A stretch of 64,000 nt of DNA from the NCBI RefSeq assembly GCF_002163715.1, contig NZ_CP015698.1:3669464-3733463 (forward strand), written 5' to 3'. The notes beneath the pieces were generated by a model. The model had not been told where the DNA came from, searched no databases, and worked only from the letters and a program-made list of their open reading frames with translations. The stretch is from Curvibacter sp. AEP1-3. Its GTDB lineage: Bacteria > Pseudomonadota > Gammaproteobacteria > Burkholderiales > Burkholderiaceae_C. A program made the translations under genes and the position numbers. Below are positions 27,629-35,316 of the stretch, in pieces (positions within the stretch are counted from its first letter, which is position 1; each line of letters begins with the position of its first letter).

Positions 27629-28432
27629 TTAAAAGATGCTTTCTTTGACGTAAAGCACATCGTTCGCTTGGACTGGGTCTGTCAATTGCGGTTCAATTTG
27701 TTGAACTGTGCCGTTCGCCAGCTTGCGATGCAGGCGCAGGCGTTTCTCAGAGCCACGGGCGTTGGGGCCGCCGCCTTGCGCTAGTGCTTGCATGATGGTC
27801 ATGTCACGCTCAATGCGGAAGGAGCCGGGGCGCTGTACCTCGCCATAGATGAAAAACATGGGGGCACGGTGCACGTAGATGGTGTCTCCACCCTGTAGTA
27901 ACAAGTTGTCTTGCGCCTTGTTATCCAGAAAGATGGATGGGATGTCGATTTCTTTGCGGAACGGTTTGCCTTCACGGACGCCAGTGACAACAACGATGTC
28001 ATCTCCACTTGTAGTGGCGCCGCCTGCGTTGGCAAGCATGTCGCTCAAACGGGTATTGACGGTTTCAAGCGGGAAGCGGCCGGGCCGAGCCACTTGGCCC
28101 AACACGGACACTTGGTTGCCGCGGATTTGAATCAACGAGATGTTGACTTGTGGCTTTTGAATAAAGCCGCCGGTCTGCAGTGCATCTGCAATCTTCTTCT
28201 CAGCTGCTGCGACCGATAGACCGCCGAGCGGTACTGCCCCAATCAGCGGGTAGGTGATGACACCGCTCTCGGAAACGCGTGTTTCGATAGTGAGGTCGGG
28301 GTTTTGGAATACTTGCACGCGGATGGTGTCGCCTGCGCCAAGTGGGTAGTCAGCTTTGCCGTCTTGTGCTTGAGCCACGATGCTGCTCAAGGCGATAAGG
28401 CCGGTAGCAATCAAATTGATAATTTTTTTCAT
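27629..28432 (-). CDS. epsE: Polysaccharide export protein EpsE (Wza family)
   Basis: A 267-aa periplasmic/outer-membrane export protein. Signal peptide MKKIINLIATGLIALSS to AQA, then the polysaccharide export domain YPLGAGDTIRVQVFQNPDL and VSESGVITYPLIGAVPLGGL, followed by SLBB-type domains (VSVLGQVARPGRFPLE and FIYGEVQRPGSFRIE). Wza proteins usually carry a lipobox cysteine; none is present at the signal cleavage site here. It follows epsD and precedes epsF by 2 nt. Confidence 0.92.
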   Translation of the reverse strand: MKKIINLIATGLIALSSIVAQAQDGKADYPLGAGDTIRVQVFQNPDLTIETRVSESGVITYPLIGAVPLGGLSVAAAEKKIADALQTGGFIQKPQVNISLIQIRGNQVSVLGQVARPGRFPLETVNTRLSDMLANAGGATTSGDDIVVVTGVREGKPFRKEIDIPSIFLDNKAQDNLLLQGGDTIYVHRAPMFFIYGEVQRPGSFRIERDMTIMQALAQGGGPNARGSEKRLRLHRKLANGTVQQIEPQLTDPVQANDVLYVKESIF

Positions 28433-28477
28433 GATGGCGTTTTGAAGTGTGTGGATTTGGGCTGGGGCTGTGGCGAC

Positions 28478-29422
28478 TCACTTCAAGCCGGAAACGCCTT
28501 TTTCGATTGCAGACTTGGTTTTTTCGTCTGTACTTGCGGCGTCAGAACCAGGCGCGCCGGGCGCGGAAGTTGCAGCCGCGCCTTTCTCAAATTCACCCAT
28601 GTAAGTGATCTTGGTTGTGCTGCGTAGCTGTTTGATGTTCGCAGCTACTGCTTCACCGGCACGTTGATTGGTCAGGAATTGTTCAATGCGTGGCAGTGCC
28701 GCAGCTTCGGTCACCGGTGATGCCTGTGAGGACACCACACGAACCACAGTGATGGCCTGCGGTGCTTCGATCACAGTGGACTGCCCGTCTTTGAGTGCGT
28801 GGATCTTGGGGAGGACATCCAGCGGAATCTGCTCAGCAGCGCGCGTAGCGCTGCCTCCATTGAACTGCACGTTCTTGGCCTTTAAGGCCGCAGCAATATC
28901 GTCCAGACTTTTGCCTCCGGATGTGTAGCTTTTCAACAGGTCTGAAACGCCGGGTGCGTTAGGTGCGACTATCTCTTGCACATTGAAGATGCGGCGTTCG
29001 CTGAACAACTGCGGGTGGTCTGCAAAGTATTTTTTTGTGTCGTCTGAAGTGGGTTTGGCAATACCTGCGCTGATTTGCTGGATGTACGCGCGGGCCAAAA
29101 TATCGCGGCGGGCTGCCTCGATCTGGGCCACGACTTCGGGCGAACGGTGGAGCTTGTTTTCGGTGGCTTGATCGACGGCCAATTGCTGGTCGATGAGTTT
29201 TTCCAGCACTTCTTTGCCCATAGCTTGGACCGCCTCAGGGCTCGCGCCGTTGGTGTTGGCGCGACTGAGCAATTGGTTGATCTGGTGTACCGAAATTTCT
29301 TCGCTCCCCACTTTGGCGGCGACTTGGGTAGCGACTTTTTTAGCCTCTTTGTCACCACAAGCGACCAGGGCGAGGGCAACGGCTGCAGCTAACAGGGTGG
29401 CAGTGAAGCGTGTATTTTTCAT
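28478..29422 (-). CDS. epsD: EpsD family peptidyl-prolyl cis-trans isomerase-like lipoprotein
   Basis: A 314-aa exported protein; the signal peptide ends in a lipobox, ALVACGD, so Cys22 is predicted to be lipidated. The following part (KVGSEEISVHQINQLLSRA, VLEKLIDQQLAVDQA) is a SurA/PrsA N-terminal chaperone fold, with a central PpiC-like domain (FSERRIFNVQEIV). In XrtB clusters it is called EpsD and likely helps fold outer membrane components such as EpsL. The C-terminus is Ala/Ser/Thr-rich. Confidence 0.9.
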   Translation of the reverse strand: MKNTRFTATLLAAAVALALVACGDKEAKKVATQVAAKVGSEEISVHQINQLLSRANTNGASPEAVQAMGKEVLEKLIDQQLAVDQATENKLHRSPEVVAQIEAARRDILARAYIQQISAGIAKPTSDDTKKYFADHPQLFSERRIFNVQEIVAPNAPGVSDLLKSYTSGGKSLDDIAAALKAKNVQFNGGSATRAAEQIPLDVLPKIHALKDGQSTVIEAPQAITVVRVVSSQASPVTEAAALPRIEQFLTNQRAGEAVAANIKQLRSTTKITYMGEFEKGAAATSAPGAPGSDAASTDEKTKSAIEKGVSGLK

Positions 29423-29434
29423 GGCGTATTTCGC

Positions 29435-30634
29435 TTAATAAGTGAGTTGTGCGGTGAGAAGCAGCATGGTGCTGTCATAGTCGAGCCCGGCTTGGTTGAC
29501 GCCGCGACTTGCGTTTTGTAGTGATGCGCTGAGAGCGAGTTTTTCGTGCGCTTGCCAGTTCACCGAGAGTGTGGTGTCTCGGGTGATGTCTTGGCGGTTG
29601 CTGTTGACGCTGCTGGTAGGGCTACCCAAGTAATTGCGCTGAGCCCATTCATGCCTGAGCCGCAGTCCGACTTTGGGGCTGATTTGCCAGACTGGACCGA
29701 TGCTGATTCGATCAGTACTACTGTAGTTGCTGTCGGTGGCGGCATAGGCCTCAAGCACATGGCTGAATGCCAAACTGACGCTGGTTTTGCCGCTTATGGC
29801 CCAATCCAATCCGGCGCCGGAATTGAAGCCGTTGTAGTCGCGCTGCCCGTATCGGGGATGGGTGCGGTTGATGTGGGTTAGGTTGGCGTTGGCTGCGGTG
29901 CCTCCACCAAGATCCCAGCGCAGGCGCAGGTCATTGTCCATTTGAGTGTATTGGTCGTCCAGCGCATTGGTGTTTGGCACCACACGGTTGAGGTAGCTGC
30001 CTTTGCCAACCCGCATCTGGTAGCTCAGGGCACTCCCGGAGCCGAACTGATAGCGAACGCCTGCATCGACGGCGTTGGTGGTGTAGTCACTACCCGTCAC
30101 CTGTGCCAACTGGTTTTCCTGGCGGGTGGTGCTGGTGCCGGCGATCAAGCGCCAAGGCCCATCGAGCTCGTAGGTCGCATCAAAGCGGGTGGTGGTATCC
30201 ATCCGTTGGTTGCGTTGGCGATAGCCAGTGAAGTCCGCAAAGCTGTTTAGTGTTTCTTTGCGGTCAGTGCTCAGTGTGCCCGTTACCCGTGGCGTGATGG
30301 CCCATTGCCAGTTGACGTTGTAGTTGTTGGCAGTGAAGCTGAGGTAATTGAACTTTTGGTACTGGTAGTCCACAAGATTCAGATTGACGGAGAGGGTTTG
30401 CAAGCTCTGCCGTGTGTTGAACCCCAGCCCGATCGTCGTCACTCCGATAGTCTCAGCGCCGCTGCTCTGGCCGGTCCTTGCAAGAACGTCGGCGTTGGAC
30501 GGCAGTCGGAACAGGTTGCTGTCGCTCTGCACTGTGTAGCCTGCGCTCAATGTCAGAGGGTCTTGCTGAGCTTGTGCCATGGAAGCGGCAAGGGTGCTCA
30601 GCGCCAACGTGAATAGTGTGGTGGGAGTGCGCAT
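29435..30634 (-). CDS. epsL: EpsL-type outer membrane beta-barrel protein
   Basis: A 399-aa exported protein: signal peptide TLFTLALSTLAASMAQAQ, then alternating amphipathic strands rich in aromatic residues and ending in a terminal aromatic (LLLTAQLTY), as in outer membrane barrels. It matches the family annotated as XrtB/PEP-CTERM-associated EPS biosynthesis protein EpsL, which probably forms the outer membrane channel for EPS. It lies between the initiating transferase and epsD, with short spacers. Confidence 0.88.
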   Translation of the reverse strand: MRTPTTLFTLALSTLAASMAQAQQDPLTLSAGYTVQSDSNLFRLPSNADVLARTGQSSGAETIGVTTIGLGFNTRQSLQTLSVNLNLVDYQYQKFNYLSFTANNYNVNWQWAITPRVTGTLSTDRKETLNSFADFTGYRQRNQRMDTTTRFDATYELDGPWRLIAGTSTTRQENQLAQVTGSDYTTNAVDAGVRYQFGSGSALSYQMRVGKGSYLNRVVPNTNALDDQYTQMDNDLRLRWDLGGGTAANANLTHINRTHPRYGQRDYNGFNSGAGLDWAISGKTSVSLAFSHVLEAYAATDSNYSSTDRISIGPVWQISPKVGLRLRHEWAQRNYLGSPTSSVNSNRQDITRDTTLSVNWQAHEKLALSASLQNASRGVNQAGLDYDSTMLLLTAQLTY

Positions 30635-30637
30635 GGT

Positions 30638-32059
30638 TCAGTAAGCCTGTTGATCTTTGGCCACCAAGCGCACAGTGCGCAGGATGATGTGAATGTCCAA
30701 GCGCAAGGACCAATTGCGAAGGTAGTCCAGGTCGTAGTCGATACGGCCCTGCATTTTGTCTAGGGTGTCGGTTTCACCGCGATAGCCATTGACCTGCGCC
30801 CATCCGGTAATGCCGGGTTTGACCTTGTGGCGAACCATGTATCCCTTAATGAGTTTGCGATAAAGCTCGTTGTGAGCGACGGCGTGTGGGCGAGGGCCGA
30901 CGATACTCATCCGCCCCTGCAGCACGTTGATGAACTGTGGAAGTTCGTCTAACGAGGTTTTGCGCAAAAAGGCACCAAGCGGCGTGATGCGGCTGTCGTT
31001 CTTTTTGGCCTGGGTAACCACTCCGCCGTCTTCGGTGACGCTCATGGAGCGGAACTTATAGACCAGAATTTCTTCACCATCGAGCCCGTAGCGGCGCTGC
31101 TTAAAGATGACGGGGCCAGGGGATGTGAACTTCACAGCCAAGGCAATGCCCAGCAGAATCGGAGCAATGAGCGTAAGGATGCCAATGGAAAAAACAATAT
31201 CGCTCAAGCGCTTGACCATGCCATTGGCACCGCGGAAAGGCGTCTCGCAGACCGAAATCACTGGCATGCCGCATACCGCGCTGGGGTGGCCTTGGATCAG
31301 GTCTGTTACGAACATGTCGGGCACAAAATATATGGAAGCTGTTGTGTCTTTGAGCTCGTCGAGGATCTGCAGAATTCGGGGTTGGGACGCCATCGGCAGA
31401 GACAGGTAGATCACTTGGATGCGGTCATTCTTGGCGATAGCTGCTAGCTGGTCGAGCTTGCCCAGCAGAGGGTAGGTGTCCCCCGCACTCAAACGCTCGG
31501 TGCTGCGACTGTCTACAAAACCTGCGAGCTCGATCCTTGAGTAGGGAGAGCTTTTGAGTTTGGTGGCGAGTGCCAGACCTTGCTCGTTCATGCCGACGAT
31601 CAGGGCGCGTTGCCGGGGACCTTGCAAGCTGATGATGGCGGGTGCAGCCAAGCGCAGGCCCAGGGTCAGGGCCGCTTCAGTGGCTGGTGCAACCCAAAGC
31701 CAAGTGAAAAGCGCTTGGTGATCGAACTGGCGGATGTATCCGGTAGCGTACCCTGTAAGACCCAAGAGCCCAGCAATCCACACCCAATTGAAGCCGATGT
31801 CTAACAGGCTGCCGGCTTTGGAGGCTTGCAAGCGGGGCTCGCCCGGGAAGGTGAGGGCAAAGGTGAGCACGGCCAGAAGCAGGTATGCGGGGGGGATGTC
31901 CCCTTCGTACAAGAAAGCCAGTACCCAGAGCGAGCCAACAAGTGCGGCTGGGCAGATGCAAGACTCCAGGATGCCCAGAAGGTTGTCGCGCCCCAATGAG
32001 GCATGCTCATGGCCACCGTTGAACTCAGCGGCGGAGAAGGTGATGTGGGCCTTAGACAT
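30638..32059 (-). CDS. Undecaprenyl-phosphate glucose phosphotransferase (WcaJ/EpsB-like)
   Basis: The 473-aa membrane enzyme starts EPS assembly by moving a hexose 1-phosphate (typically glucose) from a UDP-sugar to undecaprenyl phosphate. There are four N-terminal helices and a CoA-binding-like cytosolic domain (ALIVGMNEQGLALATKL). The catalytic domain has KRLSDIVFSIGIL, the helix LIAPILLGIALAVKF, KQRRYGLDGEEILVYKFRSM and RKTSLDELPQF with the Asp-Glu pair, plus VGPRPHAV. The ATG at 32059 overlaps the end of epsA by 8 nt, so it is translationally coupled. Confidence 0.93.
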   Translation of the reverse strand: MSKAHITFSAAEFNGGHEHASLGRDNLLGILESCICPAALVGSLWVLAFLYEGDIPPAYLLLAVLTFALTFPGEPRLQASKAGSLLDIGFNWVWIAGLLGLTGYATGYIRQFDHQALFTWLWVAPATEAALTLGLRLAAPAIISLQGPRQRALIVGMNEQGLALATKLKSSPYSRIELAGFVDSRSTERLSAGDTYPLLGKLDQLAAIAKNDRIQVIYLSLPMASQPRILQILDELKDTTASIYFVPDMFVTDLIQGHPSAVCGMPVISVCETPFRGANGMVKRLSDIVFSIGILTLIAPILLGIALAVKFTSPGPVIFKQRRYGLDGEEILVYKFRSMSVTEDGGVVTQAKKNDSRITPLGAFLRKTSLDELPQFINVLQGRMSIVGPRPHAVAHNELYRKLIKGYMVRHKVKPGITGWAQVNGYRGETDTLDKMQGRIDYDLDYLRNWSLRLDIHIILRTVRLVAKDQQAY

Positions 32060-32855
32060 GGTTAACCCAGGCGCGGAACTTGCCAACGGCTTGGGCGCGG
32101 TTGGAGACATCCAGTTTCTTGAAGACACGCTGCATGTGGTTTTTGACGGTGAAAGCACTGATTTCCAGAATGCTGCCGATTTCGGGGTTGGTTTTGCCCA
32201 GGGCCACCCATTTCAGGATTTCGGCCTCCCGTTCGGTGAGGACGTCTGCCTCTGTGGGCAAGTGGCCGTTGGTGTAAGTAATGGGCGCGTTAGCTTGCAC
32301 GGTTGCCTGATGCGGCAGGTGCTCTACCTGGCGCAAGGCAGTGTCGATATAGGGCAGGACCATCGCCATGGCGCTACGTTCTTTTTCGGTGAAATGTTCC
32401 CGGGTGCTGAAAACAACGTACAGGCAGTCGTGGCTGCCTCGCTCATCGGTGATGCCATGCACCGTAGCAGAGCGCATTTTGAGGAGCGCGCCGCCTAGTG
32501 CACTTTTCAGGCCAGCGTCATCCATGGAGAAGCCGGATTGGCCGGCGTTCAGGCTGAAAGGTTTTTTCCCAAACTCTGACCACCGGGCGAATAGGCGAGT
32601 CAACAGGGGAGTAAGTGGCTCAGTGTGCGAGGCATGGGAACGCACTCCGGACATGGCGGAAATGATGTCGTGCTGTACCGCACCGGTCGAAAAGTCACCC
32701 CAGGCCGCGATCAGGATCTCGTGGGGGAGGTACTTTTGCATGTCGCCTTGCAGCCAGATCAGCATGTCGAAATGGCTGCGCACCTCTACCGAGTGGGTGA
32801 CCACACGGTGGTAGTGATGGAGATCCTCGGTAGTGAGCGAGGGCAGAAAAGACAT
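32052..32855 (-). CDS. epsA: LuxR-type transcriptional regulator EpsA
   Basis: A 267-aa regulator: an N-terminal ligand/sensor-like region (about 1-195) and a C-terminal GerE/LuxR helix-turn-helix (LTEREAEILKWVALGKTNPE, then ISAFTVKNHMQRVFKKLDVSN). It is the XrtB-associated regulator that commonly heads these operons. ATG 32855 is chosen over a TTG at 32867. A motif copy lies 56 nt upstream, and another heads the divergent galE operon; both could be autoregulatory or target sites, unproven. Confidence 0.9.
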   Translation of the reverse strand: MSFLPSLTTEDLHHYHRVVTHSVEVRSHFDMLIWLQGDMQKYLPHEILIAAWGDFSTGAVQHDIISAMSGVRSHASHTEPLTPLLTRLFARWSEFGKKPFSLNAGQSGFSMDDAGLKSALGGALLKMRSATVHGITDERGSHDCLYVVFSTREHFTEKERSAMAMVLPYIDTALRQVEHLPHQATVQANAPITYTNGHLPTEADVLTEREAEILKWVALGKTNPEIGSILEISAFTVKNHMQRVFKKLDVSNRAQAVGKFRAWVNHV

Positions 32856-32910
32856 AACAGGTAACAAAATAACTAAGGGTTATTGCTGATTTGGTAACAA
32901 GTGGGCGATG

Positions 32911-32930
32911 GTACGTAGTCCATTCGGACC
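32911..32930 (-). promoter_or_regulatory. Shared EPS-region motif, site B (epsA)
   Basis: GTACGTAGTCCATTCGGACC on the plus strand, 56 nt upstream of epsA. Contains an inverted repeat GTCC-ATTC-GGAC read as GTCC/GGAC arms. Reference site for the comparison of the other copies. Confidence 0.5.
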
Positions 32931-33132
32931 CGCCAATCCCCCAAACGGGTGAATTTCTAGTCATTGGTGCTATTACCAACAAACAATGTGAACAAATGCA
33001 CATTTTTTGAAGGTTTTTTGGACTTGCCTTTTTTGTGTAGTCCACCGCACAGAACATCTGGGTAACAGCATGCACAGAGGGTGAAGTCTTTGTTTCTTCA
33101 TGTTGATGCTGTGACCGAAAAGGCAATGCCTT

Positions 33133-33152
33133 AGTCCGAGTGGGCTACATGC
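33133..33152 (+). promoter_or_regulatory. Shared EPS-region motif, site D (galE)
   Basis: AGTCCGAGTGGGCTACATGC in gene orientation; its complement matches site B at 15 of 20 bases. It ends 39 nt before the galE start and has the same orientation relative to the gene as the other copies. Confidence 0.45.
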
Positions 33153-33190
33153 TGGAGGCTAAACTTCAGCTCTAAAAACGGGAGTAGATA

Positions 33191-34207
33191 ATGATTTTTG
33201 TCACCGGGGGGGCCGGGTACATTGGTTCGCATACCTGTGTTGAGCTGCTGAACGCGGGCATGGATGTAACCGTGTTCGACAATTTTTCCAACAGTCAGGC
33301 CGAAGCACTGGAACGTGTGAAGTCCATCACCGGAAAGCAACTCAGATCGGTGGAAGGGGATATCCGAGACGGCGTGGCCCTGAAAAAAGCTTTGGCAGAT
33401 TCCGGTGCGACATCTGTTATCCATTTCGCCGGTTTGAAGGCGGTGGGGGAGTCAGAGGTTGATCCCCTGCGGTATTACGACAACAACGTAGTGGGAACCA
33501 TGCGTTTGTTGGAATCTATGAGGGAGCTCAACATCAAACAGTTGGTGTTCAGCTCGTCGGCAACGGTGTATGGGGTCCCGCAGTTTCTGCCGTACACAGA
33601 AAAGCACCCTTTGTCTGCGACCAACACCTACGGCCAAACCAAGTTGGCGGTAGAAAATATGCTCAGGGACGTCTATCGGAGTGATGCCTCTTGGCGTTTG
33701 GCGATTTTGCGCTATTTCAATCCTGTGGGTGCGCACCCAACGGGGCTGATAGGCGAGGACCCGCAAGGCGTGCCGAATAATTTAATGCCATACGTAGCTC
33801 AGGTTGCAGTCGGGCGCCGGGAGTTCTTGAATGTGTGGGGTAACGATTACCCCACGCCCGATGGCACCGGTGTGCGTGATTACATTCACGTTGTCGATCT
33901 GGCTGCGGGACATGTGAAGGCCGTCCAGTTTTTGGAACGTAATGCGGGTTGCAACGCAATCAACTTGGGGGCAGGGGTAGGCCATAGCGTTCTTGACTTG
34001 GTCCACGCATTCGAGTCGGCCAGTGGCAAGCCTGTACCCGTGAAGGTGGGGCCGCGACGCTCCGGCGATTTGGACGCTTACTGGGCAGACCCTAGCTTGG
34101 CCCGGGATTTGCTGGGCTGGTCTGCAGAGCGCGGAATGGAGGCTATGTGCCTCGACACTTGGAAATGGCAACAAAGTAATCCAAACGGATACAAGGGAGG
34201 GATTTAA
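33191..34207 (+). CDS. galE: UDP-glucose 4-epimerase
   Basis: An NAD-dependent extended SDR of 338 aa that interconverts UDP-glucose and UDP-galactose. The NAD site GGAGYIGSH is at 6-14, the catalytic Ser block FSSSATVYG and Tyr-x3-Lys in TYGQTK are present, as are RYFNPVGAHPTG and the late RRSGDLDAYWAD. It heads the plus-strand operon galE / nucleotidyltransferase / manC, which supplies UDP-Gal and GDP-Man to EPS synthesis. SD GGGAG is 7 nt upstream. Confidence 0.96.
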   Translation: MIFVTGGAGYIGSHTCVELLNAGMDVTVFDNFSNSQAEALERVKSITGKQLRSVEGDIRDGVALKKALADSGATSVIHFAGLKAVGESEVDPLRYYDNNVVGTMRLLESMRELNIKQLVFSSSATVYGVPQFLPYTEKHPLSATNTYGQTKLAVENMLRDVYRSDASWRLAILRYFNPVGAHPTGLIGEDPQGVPNNLMPYVAQVAVGRREFLNVWGNDYPTPDGTGVRDYIHVVDLAAGHVKAVQFLERNAGCNAINLGAGVGHSVLDLVHAFESASGKPVPVKVGPRRSGDLDAYWADPSLARDLLGWSAERGMEAMCLDTWKWQQSNPNGYKGGI

Positions 34208-35311
34208 ATGGCAAAAGGAATGATTCTGGCTGCGGGTCAAGGCACACGGGTTCGCCCGCTGACAAAAGACCTGCCCAAGCCTATGGTGCCTATTCTGGGC
34301 AAACCGGTGATGGAGTATTTGATCGAGCATCTTGCTCGCCACGGCATTCGCGAAATCATTGTCAACGTGGCCTACCACCACCAGCGGATCGAGCAGTATT
34401 TTGGGGATGGCAGCCGTTGGGGGGTTGAAATTGCCTACTCGTATGAAGGCGTGCGTGAGCATGGTGACATCCTGCCCAAGCCTATGGGCTCTGCAGGGGG
34501 TATGCGCCGAATTCAGGATTTCAGCGGATTCTTTGACGACACCACGCTGGTTTTGTGTGGCGATGCATTGATTGATCTCGATATCACCGCAGCTATAGCC
34601 GAGCACAAGGCCAAAGGCGCTCTTGCCAGCGTAGTAGCACTGGATGTGCCTCTAGACGAAGTGCAGAACTATGGCGTGGTAGTGGCTGATAGCGAAGGGC
34701 GCATCCAGTCTTTCCAGGAAAAGCCCAAGCCTGAAGAGGCCAAATCCACTTTGGCAAGCACCGGCATCTACATTTTTGAGCCGGAGATTCTGGAAAAAGT
34801 GCCCAAGGGTAAGGTGTATGACATCGGGTCAGAGCTTTTCCCTCAGCTGGCAAAGGATGGTTCGCCGTTTTATGTGCAGAACCGGCCCTTTCATTGGATT
34901 GATATCGGACGCGTGAGCGATTATTGGACTGTCTTGCAGCGCGTGCTTAAGGGTGAGGTGGAAAACATGCCCATGCCAGGTAAGGAAGTGAAGCCTGGTG
35001 TTTGGGTGGGTTTGAACACCAACATACCTTGGGACAAGGTGAGAATTGAAGGGCCTGTGTATATCGGCTCTAGTGTGAAGATTGAAGAGGGCGCGACCAT
35101 CATCGGGCCTTCTTGGATCGGACATGGAAGTGTGATTCGCTCGGGCGCTCGCATTACCCGAGGTATTTTGTTTGAGTACACCCGAATAGCGCCGGACATG
35201 CATTTCCACGAAATGATTGTCTCCCGCTTGTACTGCGTGAACCGGCATGGCGAAACCTTGTACGCTGGTGACGATACTTCCCGCATGCGATGGGGTGATG
35301 CTAGGGCCTAA
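34208..35311 (+). CDS. NDP-sugar pyrophosphorylase with left-handed beta-helix tail
   Basis: A 367-aa sugar nucleotidyltransferase. The N-terminal domain starts MILAAGQGTRVRPLTKDLPK with GKPVMEYLIEHL, then VLCGDALIDLD and FQEKPKPEEA, and ends in a C-terminal hexapeptide-type helix (IEGPVYIGSSVKIEEGATII). It belongs to the GDP-mannose / dTDP-glucose pyrophosphorylase superfamily; mannose-1-phosphate guanylyltransferase-like is the best guess, but glucose-1-phosphate nucleotidyltransferase cannot be excluded. The ATG directly follows the galE stop with SD GGGAGG. Confidence 0.85.
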   Translation: MAKGMILAAGQGTRVRPLTKDLPKPMVPILGKPVMEYLIEHLARHGIREIIVNVAYHHQRIEQYFGDGSRWGVEIAYSYEGVREHGDILPKPMGSAGGMRRIQDFSGFFDDTTLVLCGDALIDLDITAAIAEHKAKGALASVVALDVPLDEVQNYGVVVADSEGRIQSFQEKPKPEEAKSTLASTGIYIFEPEILEKVPKGKVYDIGSELFPQLAKDGSPFYVQNRPFHWIDIGRVSDYWTVLQRVLKGEVENMPMPGKEVKPGVWVGLNTNIPWDKVRIEGPVYIGSSVKIEEGATIIGPSWIGHGSVIRSGARITRGILFEYTRIAPDMHFHEMIVSRLYCVNRHGETLYAGDDTSRMRWGDARA

Positions 35312-35316
35312 GTCTG

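Larger units (their letters stand above)
32856..33190. other. Divergent regulatory region between epsA and galE
   Basis: 335 bp without a gene. It is AT-rich in the middle (stretches of T at 33005-33035) and contains motif site B at 32911 facing epsA and site D at 33133 facing galE. A further partial match (TAGTCCACCGCAC at 33038) faces epsA. No terminator or convincing sigma-70 box pair is recognised. Confidence 0.6.

Noticed and set aside
30719-30728. TAGTCCA-like strings inside the initiating transferase gene and epsL
   Set aside because: Only the 7-base core is present, inside coding sequence, without the TCGG half.
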